Assembly: GCA_002421425.1 (NCBI GenBank)
Contig: DIJZ01000025.1
Location: 29,465 to 93,464 of the forward strand
DNA length: 64,000 bases
DNA from: Caldifarciminota bacterium UBA5631
GTDB lineage: Bacteria; Hydrothermota; Hydrothermia; UBA1063
Direction: 5' to 3'
Shown here: in pieces, positions 26,075-34,706 of the stretch
Position numbering within the stretch: position 1 is the stretch's first letter
Layout of the letters: the number at the start of each line of letters is the position of its first letter
Made by a program: the position numbers and the translations under genes
The notes under the pieces: generated by a model
Seen by the model: the letters and a program-made list of their open reading frames with translations, nothing else
Told to the model about the DNA's origin: nothing
The model's database searches: none

Positions 26075-26105
26075 TTGTAATTATAAGGCTTCTGCGCTTT
26101 ATAAT
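26075..26105. promoter_or_regulatory. Divergent promoters of manC and the PlsY-kinase gene
   Basis: In the 39-bp gap the minus strand has TATAAT (26085-26080), 7 nt before the manC ATG. The plus strand has TATAAT (26100-26105), 6 nt before the other ATG, with TTGTAA at 26075-26080 and a 19-bp spacer. Neither gene has a Shine-Dalgarno. Confidence 0.55.
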
Positions 26106-26111
26106 AAAAGA

Positions 26112-27302
26112 ATGGTCGGAGCATTTCTCAGTGTTATTACGGGATATTTGATAGGTTCCATTTCCCCATCTTACATACTGGGTAAAGTATGTAAAGGGAT
26201 TGACATCCGGGAGGAAGGGGAGGGGAATGCTGGAACAATAAATGCCTTTAGAGTACTTGGCCCCGTTCCTGCTATAATTACTGCCCTGTTCGATGTATCT
26301 AAGGGTTTAATTTCAGCCTTTCTGGCCCACCTTTTCGGAGTTTCTTATCCTTACAATCTATTGATTGCATACTCAGCAGTTATTGGTCATATGTTTCCTT
26401 TCTATCTTGGCTTTCGAGGCGGCCAGGGAGAAGCAACCAGCATGGGCGTTCTCCTGTATTTTCTCTTCAGGTTTTCCATCATCAAACCCGATTTTCATAT
26501 GGCCCTTCTCGTTTTTGTATTCTTTCTTCTTGTAGTCCTTTACATAACAAAGTTTAGTCGTATTCTTGGCTTATTCGTTCTACCTGTGCTTACAGTTTTC
26601 CTGATCGTGCATGCAAGCCTTCCTGAAGCTCTTGTCGTGGTTCTATTTTTTCTTCACATTTTTGGCACGAGCTTATACAACAGAATTCGCACAGGTTACA
26701 GACTCAGTGAAAATACAAGAACAAAGATTAAGTGGTCAAGATTTATTGCAAGACCCTTCGCCGTGCTCTACATCGTTATCTATTTCCTCACCTCAAGAAA
26801 TTTTATTATCTATCTTACTGGTGGAGTAGCCCTTTTCTTTTTTCTTTTTGACATTGTGAGGCTTTCGAAGTCCGGAATCAACAGGGCCATAATGAAAACT
26901 CTTCAATTTGCTATGAAATCAGGTGAGGAAAAGACATTCTCAAGCATGACGCATTTCACAGTGTCGGCATTTCTATCTTTTCTTCTTTTTCCAAGGGAAA
27001 TCGCGTGCGCCTCTATTCTCTTTCCAGTATTTGGTGATATGTTTGCAAAGTTGATGGGTCTTGAATATGGAAGAACAAAACTCTTCGAAAAGAGCCTTGA
27101 AGGCACCCTGGCCTATTTTGCTTTCGGTAATGTTGTGGGATATGTCTACTCAGCAGTTACAGGATTTCCTTTCAGTCTAATACTCGTTGGTGCTGCTGCA
27201 GGAGCAATTTCCGAAGCCCTTCCATGGCGGCTGGATGATAATCTTAGCGGAACGCTTTCTTCAGCCCTGACTATGTTTTACGTTGCAAAGTGGTTTATGT
27301 AA
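26112..27302 (+). CDS. PlsY acyltransferase fused to a dolichol/phytol-kinase-like domain
   Basis: A 396-residue polytopic membrane protein with two recognisable halves. Residues 1 to about 195 are PlsY (acyl-phosphate:glycerol-3-phosphate acyltransferase): GYLIGSISPSYILGK, EGEGNAGTINAFRVLG and GHMFPFYLGFRGGQGEATSMG match the three PlsY motifs, although GGKGVA is here GGQGEA. Residues about 215-396 look like CTP-dependent polyprenol/diacylglycerol kinases: GDMFAKLMGLEYGRTK (308-320), KSLEGT (327-332) and EALPWRLDDN (368-377). The union is unusual and suggests a lipid intermediate handed from acylation to phosphorylation, or recycling of diacylglycerol. Start choice rests on a TATAAT 6 nt upstream. 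Confidence 0.8.
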   Translation: MVGAFLSVITGYLIGSISPSYILGKVCKGIDIREEGEGNAGTINAFRVLGPVPAIITALFDVSKGLISAFLAHLFGVSYPYNLLIAYSAVIGHMFPFYLGFRGGQGEATSMGVLLYFLFRFSIIKPDFHMALLVFVFFLLVVLYITKFSRILGLFVLPVLTVFLIVHASLPEALVVVLFFLHIFGTSLYNRIRTGYRLSENTRTKIKWSRFIARPFAVLYIVIYFLTSRNFIIYLTGGVALFFFLFDIVRLSKSGINRAIMKTLQFAMKSGEEKTFSSMTHFTVSAFLSFLLFPREIACASILFPVFGDMFAKLMGLEYGRTKLFEKSLEGTLAYFAFGNVVGYVYSAVTGFPFSLILVGAAAGAISEALPWRLDDNLSGTLSSALTMFYVAKWFM

Positions 27303-27345
27303 ATACTTTAAATGGGGATTAAAATAGAAAGATGAGGAGGTCGTT

Positions 27346-30192
27346 ATGATTGTGAGAAGCATACTTGTAATGATGTTGACTGCGAGAGCATACATCTACC
27401 CTGCTCTCCAGGAAAAGATGGCGAAAGCTGCTCCAGATGAACGTGTGGAGGCTATCGTTCATCTCGTGCAGAAGGCCGATTTTGAGGGAAAGAAAGGTCT
27501 ATCCCCCAGGGAATATGTGGATTATCTGAAATCTTTCTCCAGCGAGTCTCAACGGAACATTCTCGAATTTCTTAATTCGAATTTTTCCGAGAAGATTGAC
27601 TCTATTGCTCCTTACTGGATATTTAATGGATTTTACATAAGAGCCAATACAGATGTTCTAAAAGCCATTGCGGATAGAGACGATGTGGAGTATCTTGTGG
27701 ACAACTACGAAATTAAACTTTATCCTGCAGCTGTCTCCAGGGAGGATGCGGAAAATGGAAAGACACCAGAGTGGAATGTCTCTATCGTCTCTGCACCTCA
27801 GTGCTGGACCGCTGGATACGATGGAACAGGAGTGGTGGTTGGCCATATGGATACTGGAGTAGATGCTACACACCCTGCTCTTGCGAACAAGTGGCTAGGG
27901 GCTCCTTACTGGTATGATGCAGTTAATGGACAGGCTAACCCTTATGATGACCATGGCCACGGCACCCATACCATGGGTACTATCCTCGGAGGAGATGGTA
28001 ACGGATCCTTTGCAAATGACGTGGGTGTTGCGCCCGGTGCAAAGTTTGCTTCCGTGAAGATTTTTAGCTCCACGGGAGGTACTAACGTTAACTGGATACA
28101 CATTGCATTTCAGAAAATTGCAGAATGGAAAGCTCTGGGTGCTAACATTGTAGCATCATCCAACTCCTGGGGTTCAACGGATGTGACGAACCTTGAGTAC
28201 TGGCAGGATGTTTTGAACTGGAGAAATCTGGACATTGTCCCTGTGTTTGCTGCAGGGAACAACGGACCTGCTGCAGGGACTATCAATACACCGGGATCGT
28301 TCCCAACTGTAATTGGCGTGGGTGGAACTACAAGTTCTGATGGTATGTACAATGAATCCTGCAGGGGACCCGCGCCAAATCAGACACCATGGAACGACAC
28401 TCAGTACTGGCCAAGGGCAGACTGGAATCTTATTAAACCTAATATCTCGGCTCCCGCTGTTTCAGTGAGATCTGCATATCCTGGTGGCTCCTATGTTTAT
28501 ATGACAGGAACCTCTATGGCGACTCCGCATGTTGCAGGTGCCATTGCCATTTTGAAGCAGAAAAATCCAGGGCTAGATTTCTATCAGGTTTATTCTCTTC
28601 TTCTGGATAATGCTGACCAACCCGCTCAGGGTGCTCCATACCCCAACAACAACTATGGATGGGGAAGACTCAACATCTACAATGCACTGGTCAACACACC
28701 GAATCCTTCAGAGCCTGATGTGGTCTTTGTGAACTATTCCTGGACTGACAGTAACTCAAACAGTATCTGGGAACCTGGTGAAAATATTCAAATAGTTGTA
28801 ACGTTGCGCAACAGCGGTACCACCGCCACAAATGTGAGCGCAACTCTTAGAACCAGCTCCACCGATGCATCCATAATTGATTCAACTTCTTCTTATGGAG
28901 ATATGGGCCCTAATCAATCTGCCAGCAACAGCTCTGACCCATTCGTGGTTCAATCCAGCCCTTCAGCACCATCCGGGTCTTCAATTCAGTTTACGATCTA
29001 TGTTTCCTGTGATGGAGGATATTCCTGGACGTATAACTTTGCTATTGTCGTTGGTATTCCAGGCGTTGATTATGCGGATCACTCTCCTGGAAACATTTTG
29101 CTTACTGTCACCCGTTACGGAACCCTTGGATATATGAGCTCTGCAGGGACTCAGGGTTCTGGCTGCAAGTATCCATCCTCTTCGGCATCTCATCTTTACT
29201 ATGGTGCCTTTGCTGTGGGAACGGTGATGCCCTATGTAATTGACAGATATTATGAAAGTGCTAGCACCGATGATGATGATTGGGTAACCCTTTCAGATCC
29301 TGATGGAAGGGTGTATCTTTACAGGCCTTATCCACCATGCTATGAATATTCCCAGGCAATATACAGCGATGCCGGCGGTGAACAGAGTAAGGGCCTAATT
29401 GTCTACCAGAGAGGGTATACTTTCAACGATGGCTATGGACCCAATTATGTTATCCTCGAATATGTGTTATACAACTCTTCTGCAAATCAGATTGACGACC
29501 TCTATGCTGGTCTCTTTACCGACTGGGACATCGGCACTGCTTCAGCTAATACCGGTGCTGTAGATAATTCCAGAAATATGGCATACCTCTATTATTCTTC
29601 TACCTTTATGGGAACCGCCATTCTTAACCCGTCCAGAACTCAGACTACAATGATTGCGAATAAATCGCTGATCGACCATGACATTTATGTTTATCCTTAC
29701 AACGGTTTACCGGACAATATCGAAATTAATTTCCTGAATGGAACCTATTCCACCAGCACTGCCAACAGAAACTATGACTGGTCCACGGTGGTGTCAGCGG
29801 GGCCTATTGACATTCCTCCCTATGATTCGGTGAAAGTTGCCTTTGCCGTAGCAGGTGGGAGCACTCTGGCAAACCTCAGGACAAACATTGATGATGCTTA
29901 TGCCCGATACTGGGCGGTGGTTGTCGGAGTACCGGAGGGGGCTCAGGAAGTGAGTATGAGAATGCCTGCTATCATTAAGGGTGGTAACTTTGTAATGAAA
30001 GTGGCAACTCCGGAGAAGGAGCTTAAGGTTACTGTCTTTGATATCAAGGGTGCGAAAGCGGGAGAATTCAACGTCAGGAACCAGAAAGGCGAAGTAAGAA
30101 TTAATTTAGGTGATCTTCCAGGTGGAGTCTATCTAATCAGGGTTGAAGGGCAAAGCGTAGAGAAGACTGAAAAAGTAATTCTTGTGAAGTAG
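27346..30192 (+). CDS. Secreted subtilisin-like serine protease (S8) with C-terminal sorting-like domain
   Basis: A 948-residue extracellular protease. A short signal-like start is followed by an I9-type propeptide (about 20-125). The catalytic triad is Asp169 (GHMDTGVD), His205 (DHGHGTH) and Ser390 (GTSMATPH), with the oxyanion Asn305 in AAGNNGP. Beta-sandwich modules follow, including a W-E-P-G-E-N-I repeat-type domain near 490 (also seen in the 58 kb protease). The last about 80 residues (LKVTVFDIKGAKAGEF...PGGVYLIRVEG) resemble T9SS type-A/FlgD-like C-terminal domains. GAGGAGG precedes the ATG, and a GC-rich terminator follows. Confidence 0.93.
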   Translation: MIVRSILVMMLTARAYIYPALQEKMAKAAPDERVEAIVHLVQKADFEGKKGLSPREYVDYLKSFSSESQRNILEFLNSNFSEKIDSIAPYWIFNGFYIRANTDVLKAIADRDDVEYLVDNYEIKLYPAAVSREDAENGKTPEWNVSIVSAPQCWTAGYDGTGVVVGHMDTGVDATHPALANKWLGAPYWYDAVNGQANPYDDHGHGTHTMGTILGGDGNGSFANDVGVAPGAKFASVKIFSSTGGTNVNWIHIAFQKIAEWKALGANIVASSNSWGSTDVTNLEYWQDVLNWRNLDIVPVFAAGNNGPAAGTINTPGSFPTVIGVGGTTSSDGMYNESCRGPAPNQTPWNDTQYWPRADWNLIKPNISAPAVSVRSAYPGGSYVYMTGTSMATPHVAGAIAILKQKNPGLDFYQVYSLLLDNADQPAQGAPYPNNNYGWGRLNIYNALVNTPNPSEPDVVFVNYSWTDSNSNSIWEPGENIQIVVTLRNSGTTATNVSATLRTSSTDASIIDSTSSYGDMGPNQSASNSSDPFVVQSSPSAPSGSSIQFTIYVSCDGGYSWTYNFAIVVGIPGVDYADHSPGNILLTVTRYGTLGYMSSAGTQGSGCKYPSSSASHLYYGAFAVGTVMPYVIDRYYESASTDDDDWVTLSDPDGRVYLYRPYPPCYEYSQAIYSDAGGEQSKGLIVYQRGYTFNDGYGPNYVILEYVLYNSSANQIDDLYAGLFTDWDIGTASANTGAVDNSRNMAYLYYSSTFMGTAILNPSRTQTTMIANKSLIDHDIYVYPYNGLPDNIEINFLNGTYSTSTANRNYDWSTVVSAGPIDIPPYDSVKVAFAVAGGSTLANLRTNIDDAYARYWAVVVGVPEGAQEVSMRMPAIIKGGNFVMKVATPEKELKVTVFDIKGAKAGEFNVRNQKGEVRINLGDLPGGVYLIRVEGQSVEKTEKVILVK

Positions 30193-30216
30193 GACTTTAG
30201 GGAGAGTCTGAGATGC

Positions 30217-30246
30217 GGGGCCGCCCTCGGGGCGGCCCCTGTTTTT
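30217..30246 (+). terminator. Intrinsic terminator after the subtilase
   Basis: GGGGCCGCCC (30217-30226), loop TCG, GGGCGGCCCC (30230-30239), then TGTTTTT. A 10-bp perfect GC stem and U-run directly downstream of the protease stop. Confidence 0.93.
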
Positions 30247-30302
30247 GCATTCTTTGATTGTTCGCATTATGAACTGAAAAATTTTAAAAATCGGGAGAGA
30301 AG

Positions 30303-31433
30303 ATGATAGTCATAAAAGCTGGTAAAATTCTAACAATGAGGGACCCAATGGTAATGGAGGGTAAGTACATCATTGTTGAGGACGGTATCATAACCGATAT
30401 TTCTTCAGCAAAACCTACGATGGGAGAGTTTGTAGATGCAAGTAAAATGGTGGTATTACCCTCCTTTATTGATCCAGCGACGGCTTTAGGATTGGCAGAA
30501 GAAGGGGCAGGCTTCGACTACTACGATGCTGACGAGCGCACTAATCCTTCACTTCCTCAGCTGAGAAGTATAGATGCGTTTTACCCTAAAGATCAGGGGA
30601 TAAAGGATGCTGCCCGCGGTGGTGTATCTTATTTTGTATCTTCACCGGGTGATTCTGCGGTTTTTTCAGGTCTTGAAGGCGTTTTTTCTGTGAGGGGTAA
30701 TACCGCTGATGAAATGATACGAAAATTTCCTTTTGCACTGAAATTGAATATGAACTATAGCGCCAGAATCCGCTGGCGCTCCGAGGGAAAGTTTCCTTCG
30801 ACAAAGATGGGTATTCTTGCACTGATACGGGAGAAATTTGAAAAAGCGAAGAGCTACAGCAAGAAGAAAGAAAAGGAAAAAGATCTCGAAATGGAATCCA
30901 TTTTGAAGGTCTTAAACCGAGAGATACCGCTAAAAGTGGCCGTTAACACGAGAGACGAGATTGAGAAGGCCCTTGAACTCAAGAGGGACTATAACATCGA
31001 CATAATTTTACAGGAGGCAGAAGATAGTTTTATGCTAGCTGATCAGATAAAGAAGGAAGATGTGCCCATTATTGTAGGTCCTTACTTTATGGCAGGAAGG
31101 ATGTATCACCAGCGCCACCATTATGCAAAATATGCCTTCGACCTATATGAAAAGGGGATCCTTTTCTCCCTAACAACTAACCATCCTCAAATCCCTGTGA
31201 ATTACCTTTACCATCAATCGGTTTTGCTCGTAAAAATAGGGATACCCGAGATTGATGCCATTAAGACCATCACCATAAACCCGGCAGCAATACTTGGCAT
31301 GGATTCGGAAACCGGAACGGTGGAGAAAGGGAAAAAGGCAAACCTCGTTTTCCTTTCCGACGAGATTTATACCCTGAAGTCAGAGATTGTTGGTCACCTG
31401 GTAGAAGGAGAATGGGTATGGAAGAACTTTTAA
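30303..31433 (+). CDS. Amidohydrolase paralogue lacking metal ligands (probable pseudoenzyme)
   Basis: A 376-residue member of the imidazolonepropionase-like amidohydrolase group (COG1228-type), recognisable from VIKAGKILTM, the LPSFIDP strand and the C-terminal TINPAAILGMDSETGTVEKG segment. It aligns along its length with the next two genes, but the metal sites are lost: HTH is A-T-A (59-61), the ALGENPK segment is gone, the barrel His pair reads VAVNTRDEI, the E-H motif reads LQEAED, and the final Asp is Asn in LTTNHP. It is therefore probably non-catalytic, perhaps a structural or regulatory partner. The reading frame is intact. It overlaps the next gene. Confidence 0.85.
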   Translation: MIVIKAGKILTMRDPMVMEGKYIIVEDGIITDISSAKPTMGEFVDASKMVVLPSFIDPATALGLAEEGAGFDYYDADERTNPSLPQLRSIDAFYPKDQGIKDAARGGVSYFVSSPGDSAVFSGLEGVFSVRGNTADEMIRKFPFALKLNMNYSARIRWRSEGKFPSTKMGILALIREKFEKAKSYSKKKEKEKDLEMESILKVLNREIPLKVAVNTRDEIEKALELKRDYNIDIILQEAEDSFMLADQIKKEDVPIIVGPYFMAGRMYHQRHHYAKYAFDLYEKGILFSLTTNHPQIPVNYLYHQSVLLVKIGIPEIDAIKTITINPAAILGMDSETGTVEKGKKANLVFLSDEIYTLKSEIVGHLVEGEWVWKNF

Positions 31434-32575
31434 TCATCAAAGGTGGAAAAATCTTTACCATGGAAGGGTCTCTCCTTACGGGGGAATATATTGTGATAAA
31501 AAATGGGAAGATCGTAGATATTACTGGAAGTATGGAGATTCCCAAGGGTGCGCAAGTAATTGACGCTGAAGGCAAGTACGTATATCCTGGATTTATTGAC
31601 ATTCACACCCATACTGGTCTGTGGGAAGAGGGGGTAAATATTGAGGGCTCTGATGGAAACGAAATGGTTGACCCCGTTACTCCGCATGTGCGCGCCGTAG
31701 ATGGCATAAATTTTCACGATGATGGCTTCAAAGAAGCGATTTCCTCGGGTTTAACGACCCTAAATATTATGCCGGGCAGTGGAAATGTTATCGGAGGGCA
31801 GGGTGTTGCTACAAAAAGCACTGGGGATATACTACTTAATCCTTCTGGAATTAAGATGGCTCTTGGTGAAAACCCCAAAAGGGTCTATTCCGCACAGAAA
31901 AAGACACCATCAACGCGGCTTGGAAATGCGTTCATTATGAGGAAGGCTCTGCAGGATACCCTCAATTACATTCAGAAAAAGAAGAAGGATAAGCACCATT
32001 TTGACTTTAAACTGGAGCCTCTGGTGGGCCTTTTTGAAGGTAAGTATCCTGCAAAAATACATTCTCACAGGGAAGATGATATTCTTACCGCGCTGAGAAT
32101 AATGAAGGAGTATGGAATCAGATTTACCGTCGAGCACTCCACGGAAGGTCATTTAATAGCTGATATTCTTGCGAAAGAGGGAATTCCATGTGCCCTTGGC
32201 CCTGTGTTGACTACGAGGGTAAAACAGGAACTGAAATTCAGAACACCTGAGACGGCAAGGATATATGAGGAGAAAGGAGTTCTCTTTGCTTTTACTACGG
32301 ACTTTCCTGTAATTCCCCACTATGGTATTTTTTATTCGGCACAGATGGCCGTTCGACAGGGACTTTCAACGGATATGGCCCTAAAGGCAATGACAATAAA
32401 TTCCGCAAAAATCCTTGGTCTTGATGACAGAATTGGGAGCATCAAAAAGGGAAAAGACGCTGACATTGTTATAACGGACAGAGAAGTTCTTGACCCGAAA
32501 TTTAAGGTTCTTTTTACGGTTGTAAATGGGAAGGTTGTTTACGAACACAAGAGCCGTGAAGACCTCTACATTTAG
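31418..32575 (+). CDS. Amidohydrolase (imidazolonepropionase-like)
   Basis: A 385-residue metal-dependent hydrolase. The N-terminal composite beta domain (LLIIKGGKIFTMEG) is followed by a TIM barrel with IDIHTHTG (His63, His65), GIKMALGENPK, AKIHSHREDD, TVEHSTEGH and TTDFP supplying the expected metal ligands. The substrate is probably an N-acyl or cyclic amide compound but cannot be specified. I chose the ATG at 31418, which lies 7 nt after AAGGAG; an ATG at 31412 is only one base from it. The gene overlaps its degenerate upstream paralogue by 16 nt and is followed 9 nt later by a third copy. Confidence 0.9.
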   Translation: MEELLIIKGGKIFTMEGSLLTGEYIVIKNGKIVDITGSMEIPKGAQVIDAEGKYVYPGFIDIHTHTGLWEEGVNIEGSDGNEMVDPVTPHVRAVDGINFHDDGFKEAISSGLTTLNIMPGSGNVIGGQGVATKSTGDILLNPSGIKMALGENPKRVYSAQKKTPSTRLGNAFIMRKALQDTLNYIQKKKKDKHHFDFKLEPLVGLFEGKYPAKIHSHREDDILTALRIMKEYGIRFTVEHSTEGHLIADILAKEGIPCALGPVLTTRVKQELKFRTPETARIYEEKGVLFAFTTDFPVIPHYGIFYSAQMAVRQGLSTDMALKAMTINSAKILGLDDRIGSIKKGKDADIVITDREVLDPKFKVLFTVVNGKVVYEHKSREDLYI

Positions 32576-32584
32576 GAGGTTTTG

Positions 32585-33706
32585 ATGTTAGTACTGAAAG
32601 GTGGGAAAATATTTACGGGAGAGAATTATATCACCAACGGCGCCATTTTCATCGAAAACGGGAAAATTGTGAAAGTTCTGAGGCGACAAAGGATTCCTAA
32701 AGGTGTCGAGGTCCTTGACCTTCGGGGAAGATATATTCTTCCGGGTCTGATTGACGCCCACACCCATATTGGAATGAAGGATGAAGCCTCACCTCGAGAT
32801 TACTCCGATGTTAATGAGGCTACTGATCCTGCAACTCCGCACCTTTACGCCATCGACTCCTTTAACTTGGACGACCCTGCTGTTGAAAAAGCCGTTGCCA
32901 GTGGCATTACTTCTGTCTTTGTGACACCGGGAAGTGCAAATCCCATAGGTGGAATTGGCTCTGTGGTAAAACTTCGCAAAACTTCCATACGGGAAATGGT
33001 TTTGAGAAAGGAAGCAGGTCTAAAGATGGCCCTCGGGGAGAATCCCAAACTTACTTACAGAGAGAAAAAGACCTCTCCTACAACGCGGATGGCTACTTCT
33101 GCAGTGATTAGAGAATGGTTTTCAAAGGCAATAAATTATGACAAAAAGAGGAAAAAGGAACGGGATATCAAGCTTGAAAATATTCTCAAGGCATTGAAAA
33201 AGGAAATACCTTGCAGAATTCATTGCCACTCAGTTCAGGACATTGAAACGGCTCTTCGTTTACAGGAAGAGTTTGGCTTTGAGATGATTCTTGAACATGC
33301 CAGTGATGCCCCCCTGGTGGCTGAGAAATTAAAGGGCAGGGTCAAGGGGGTTGTGGTAGGTCCCCTTTTTGGAGTAAGTTCAAAACCCGAGTCGAAGAAT
33401 CTGAGCTTTAAAAATCCCTCCGTTCTTGCAAGTTACGGAATTCCTGTGGCCATTACTTCCGATCATCCTTTTAATGCAATATATTATCTGAATCTGTACG
33501 CTGCTATGAGTTTCAAAGAGGGTCTTGATGAAATCGCTTCCCTTAAGGCCATAACCTCCCAACCTGCTGATTTCCTGGGCGTCTCAAACAGGGTAGGATA
33601 CATCCGGAAAGGCAACGACGCTGATATTGTCGTTTTTAGCGGTCATCCCTTTGATATTATGTCAAAGGTTGAGATGGTTTTTATTGATGGACTTAGAGTG
33701 ATATAA
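32585..33706 (+). CDS. Amidohydrolase (imidazolonepropionase-like), third tandem copy
   Basis: A 373-residue paralogue of the previous gene. Metal ligands are intact: IDAHTHIG (His59, His61), GLKMALGENPK, CRIHCHSVQD, LEHASDAP and TSDHP. AGGAGG precedes the ATG at 32585, which I prefer to an in-frame TTG three bases upstream. Loops between motifs differ from the second copy, so substrate or partner may differ. The final bases hold a TATAAT box that could serve the next gene, tsaD. Confidence 0.9.
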   Translation: MLVLKGGKIFTGENYITNGAIFIENGKIVKVLRRQRIPKGVEVLDLRGRYILPGLIDAHTHIGMKDEASPRDYSDVNEATDPATPHLYAIDSFNLDDPAVEKAVASGITSVFVTPGSANPIGGIGSVVKLRKTSIREMVLRKEAGLKMALGENPKLTYREKKTSPTTRMATSAVIREWFSKAINYDKKRKKERDIKLENILKALKKEIPCRIHCHSVQDIETALRLQEEFGFEMILEHASDAPLVAEKLKGRVKGVVVGPLFGVSSKPESKNLSFKNPSVLASYGIPVAITSDHPFNAIYYLNLYAAMSFKEGLDEIASLKAITSQPADFLGVSNRVGYIRKGNDADIVVFSGHPFDIMSKVEMVFIDGLRVI

Positions 33707-33716
33707 TTGTTCGAAA

Positions 33717-34706
33717 ATGATTATTCTCGGAATTGAAACGTCATGCGATGAAACGGCAATAGGTGTTGTAGACGATACCTTTAGGGTTCTCGCAAATCTA
33801 TCAAAAACCCACCTTGAACACAGTGCTTTTGGAGGTGTGGTGCCCGAAATAGCCTCCCGTATGCATACTAAATTGATTTATCCCATGACTGAACAGGCCC
33901 TAAAAAGGGCTGGAATTACCCTCAATGAAATTGACGGAATCGCTGTTACATACGGGCCTGGCCTGGTAGGGTCATTGCTTATCGGCCTTGCCTATGGAAA
34001 ATCCCTGGCTTACCTTTTTCAGAAGCCATTTGTCGGAGTGAATCACCTGGAGGCTCATATGTTTTCCATCTTCCTGAACGGAGGCCTTCCCAAAGAACCT
34101 TATCTTTTCCTTATTGTAAGTGGTGGTCATACAGAACTTGTAGTAATGCACAAACCCGGGGAATACGAGTTTCTTGGTGGTACCGTTGACGATGCAGCGG
34201 GGGAAGCCCTGGACAAGTTTGCTAAAATGCTTGGGTTGCCCTATCCGGGTGGTCCCGTAATTGACGAAATGGCTAAAGGAGGTAATCCTTCCTTTTTCCA
34301 CTTTCCGCGGGCCAGGGTTCAGGGCTTGAATTTCAGTTTCAGCGGATTGAAGACTGCGGCCCTTTACTACATAAAAGAAAAGGGGATGGAATACGTTAAG
34401 CAGAACATAAACGACATCGCTGCTTCATATCAGGAAGCAGTGGTGGATATGCTGCTTATGAAGGTGGAGAGGGCTTTGAAACAAACAGGGATTAGAAATC
34501 TCGGCGTTGTTGGTGGTGTAAGTATGAACTCTCGTATTCGTAAAAAGTTCCAAGAGGAGTTGGGGAGTGTAAGGTTACTCTTCCCTGAACCCCAGTATAC
34601 TGTGGATAACGGTGCGATGATTGCTGCAGTCGGCGCGTTTTATCTTACGCAGGGAATCCAGCACCCCTTTGACCTTTCAGCAAAACCCGATCTAATTTTC
34701 AGGTAG
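33717..34706 (+). CDS. tsaD: tRNA N6-threonylcarbamoyladenosine synthase subunit TsaD
   Basis: TsaD transfers the threonylcarbamoyl group to A37 of ANN-decoding tRNAs, in a complex with TsaB and TsaE. The 329-residue ASKHA protein has IETSCDET at the N-terminus, HSAFGGVVPEIASR, VTYGPGLVGSLLIG, the metal motif NHLEAHMFS, VSGGHTEL, DDAAGEALDK and GGVSMNSRIR near 270. The start ATG is 9 nt after a TATAAT and no Shine-Dalgarno is visible. Its last 8 nt overlap the 3' end of convergent purB. Confidence 0.97.
   Translation: MIILGIETSCDETAIGVVDDTFRVLANLSKTHLEHSAFGGVVPEIASRMHTKLIYPMTEQALKRAGITLNEIDGIAVTYGPGLVGSLLIGLAYGKSLAYLFQKPFVGVNHLEAHMFSIFLNGGLPKEPYLFLIVSGGHTELVVMHKPGEYEFLGGTVDDAAGEALDKFAKMLGLPYPGGPVIDEMAKGGNPSFFHFPRARVQGLNFSFSGLKTAALYYIKEKGMEYVKQNINDIAASYQEAVVDMLLMKVERALKQTGIRNLGVVGGVSMNSRIRKKFQEELGSVRLLFPEPQYTVDNGAMIAAVGAFYLTQGIQHPFDLSAKPDLIFR

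Noticed and set aside
30303..31433. Calling the first amidohydrolase a pseudogene
   Set aside because: The frame is intact, overlaps and is coupled to the next gene, and losses are confined to metal-site residues, more like a pseudoenzyme than decay.
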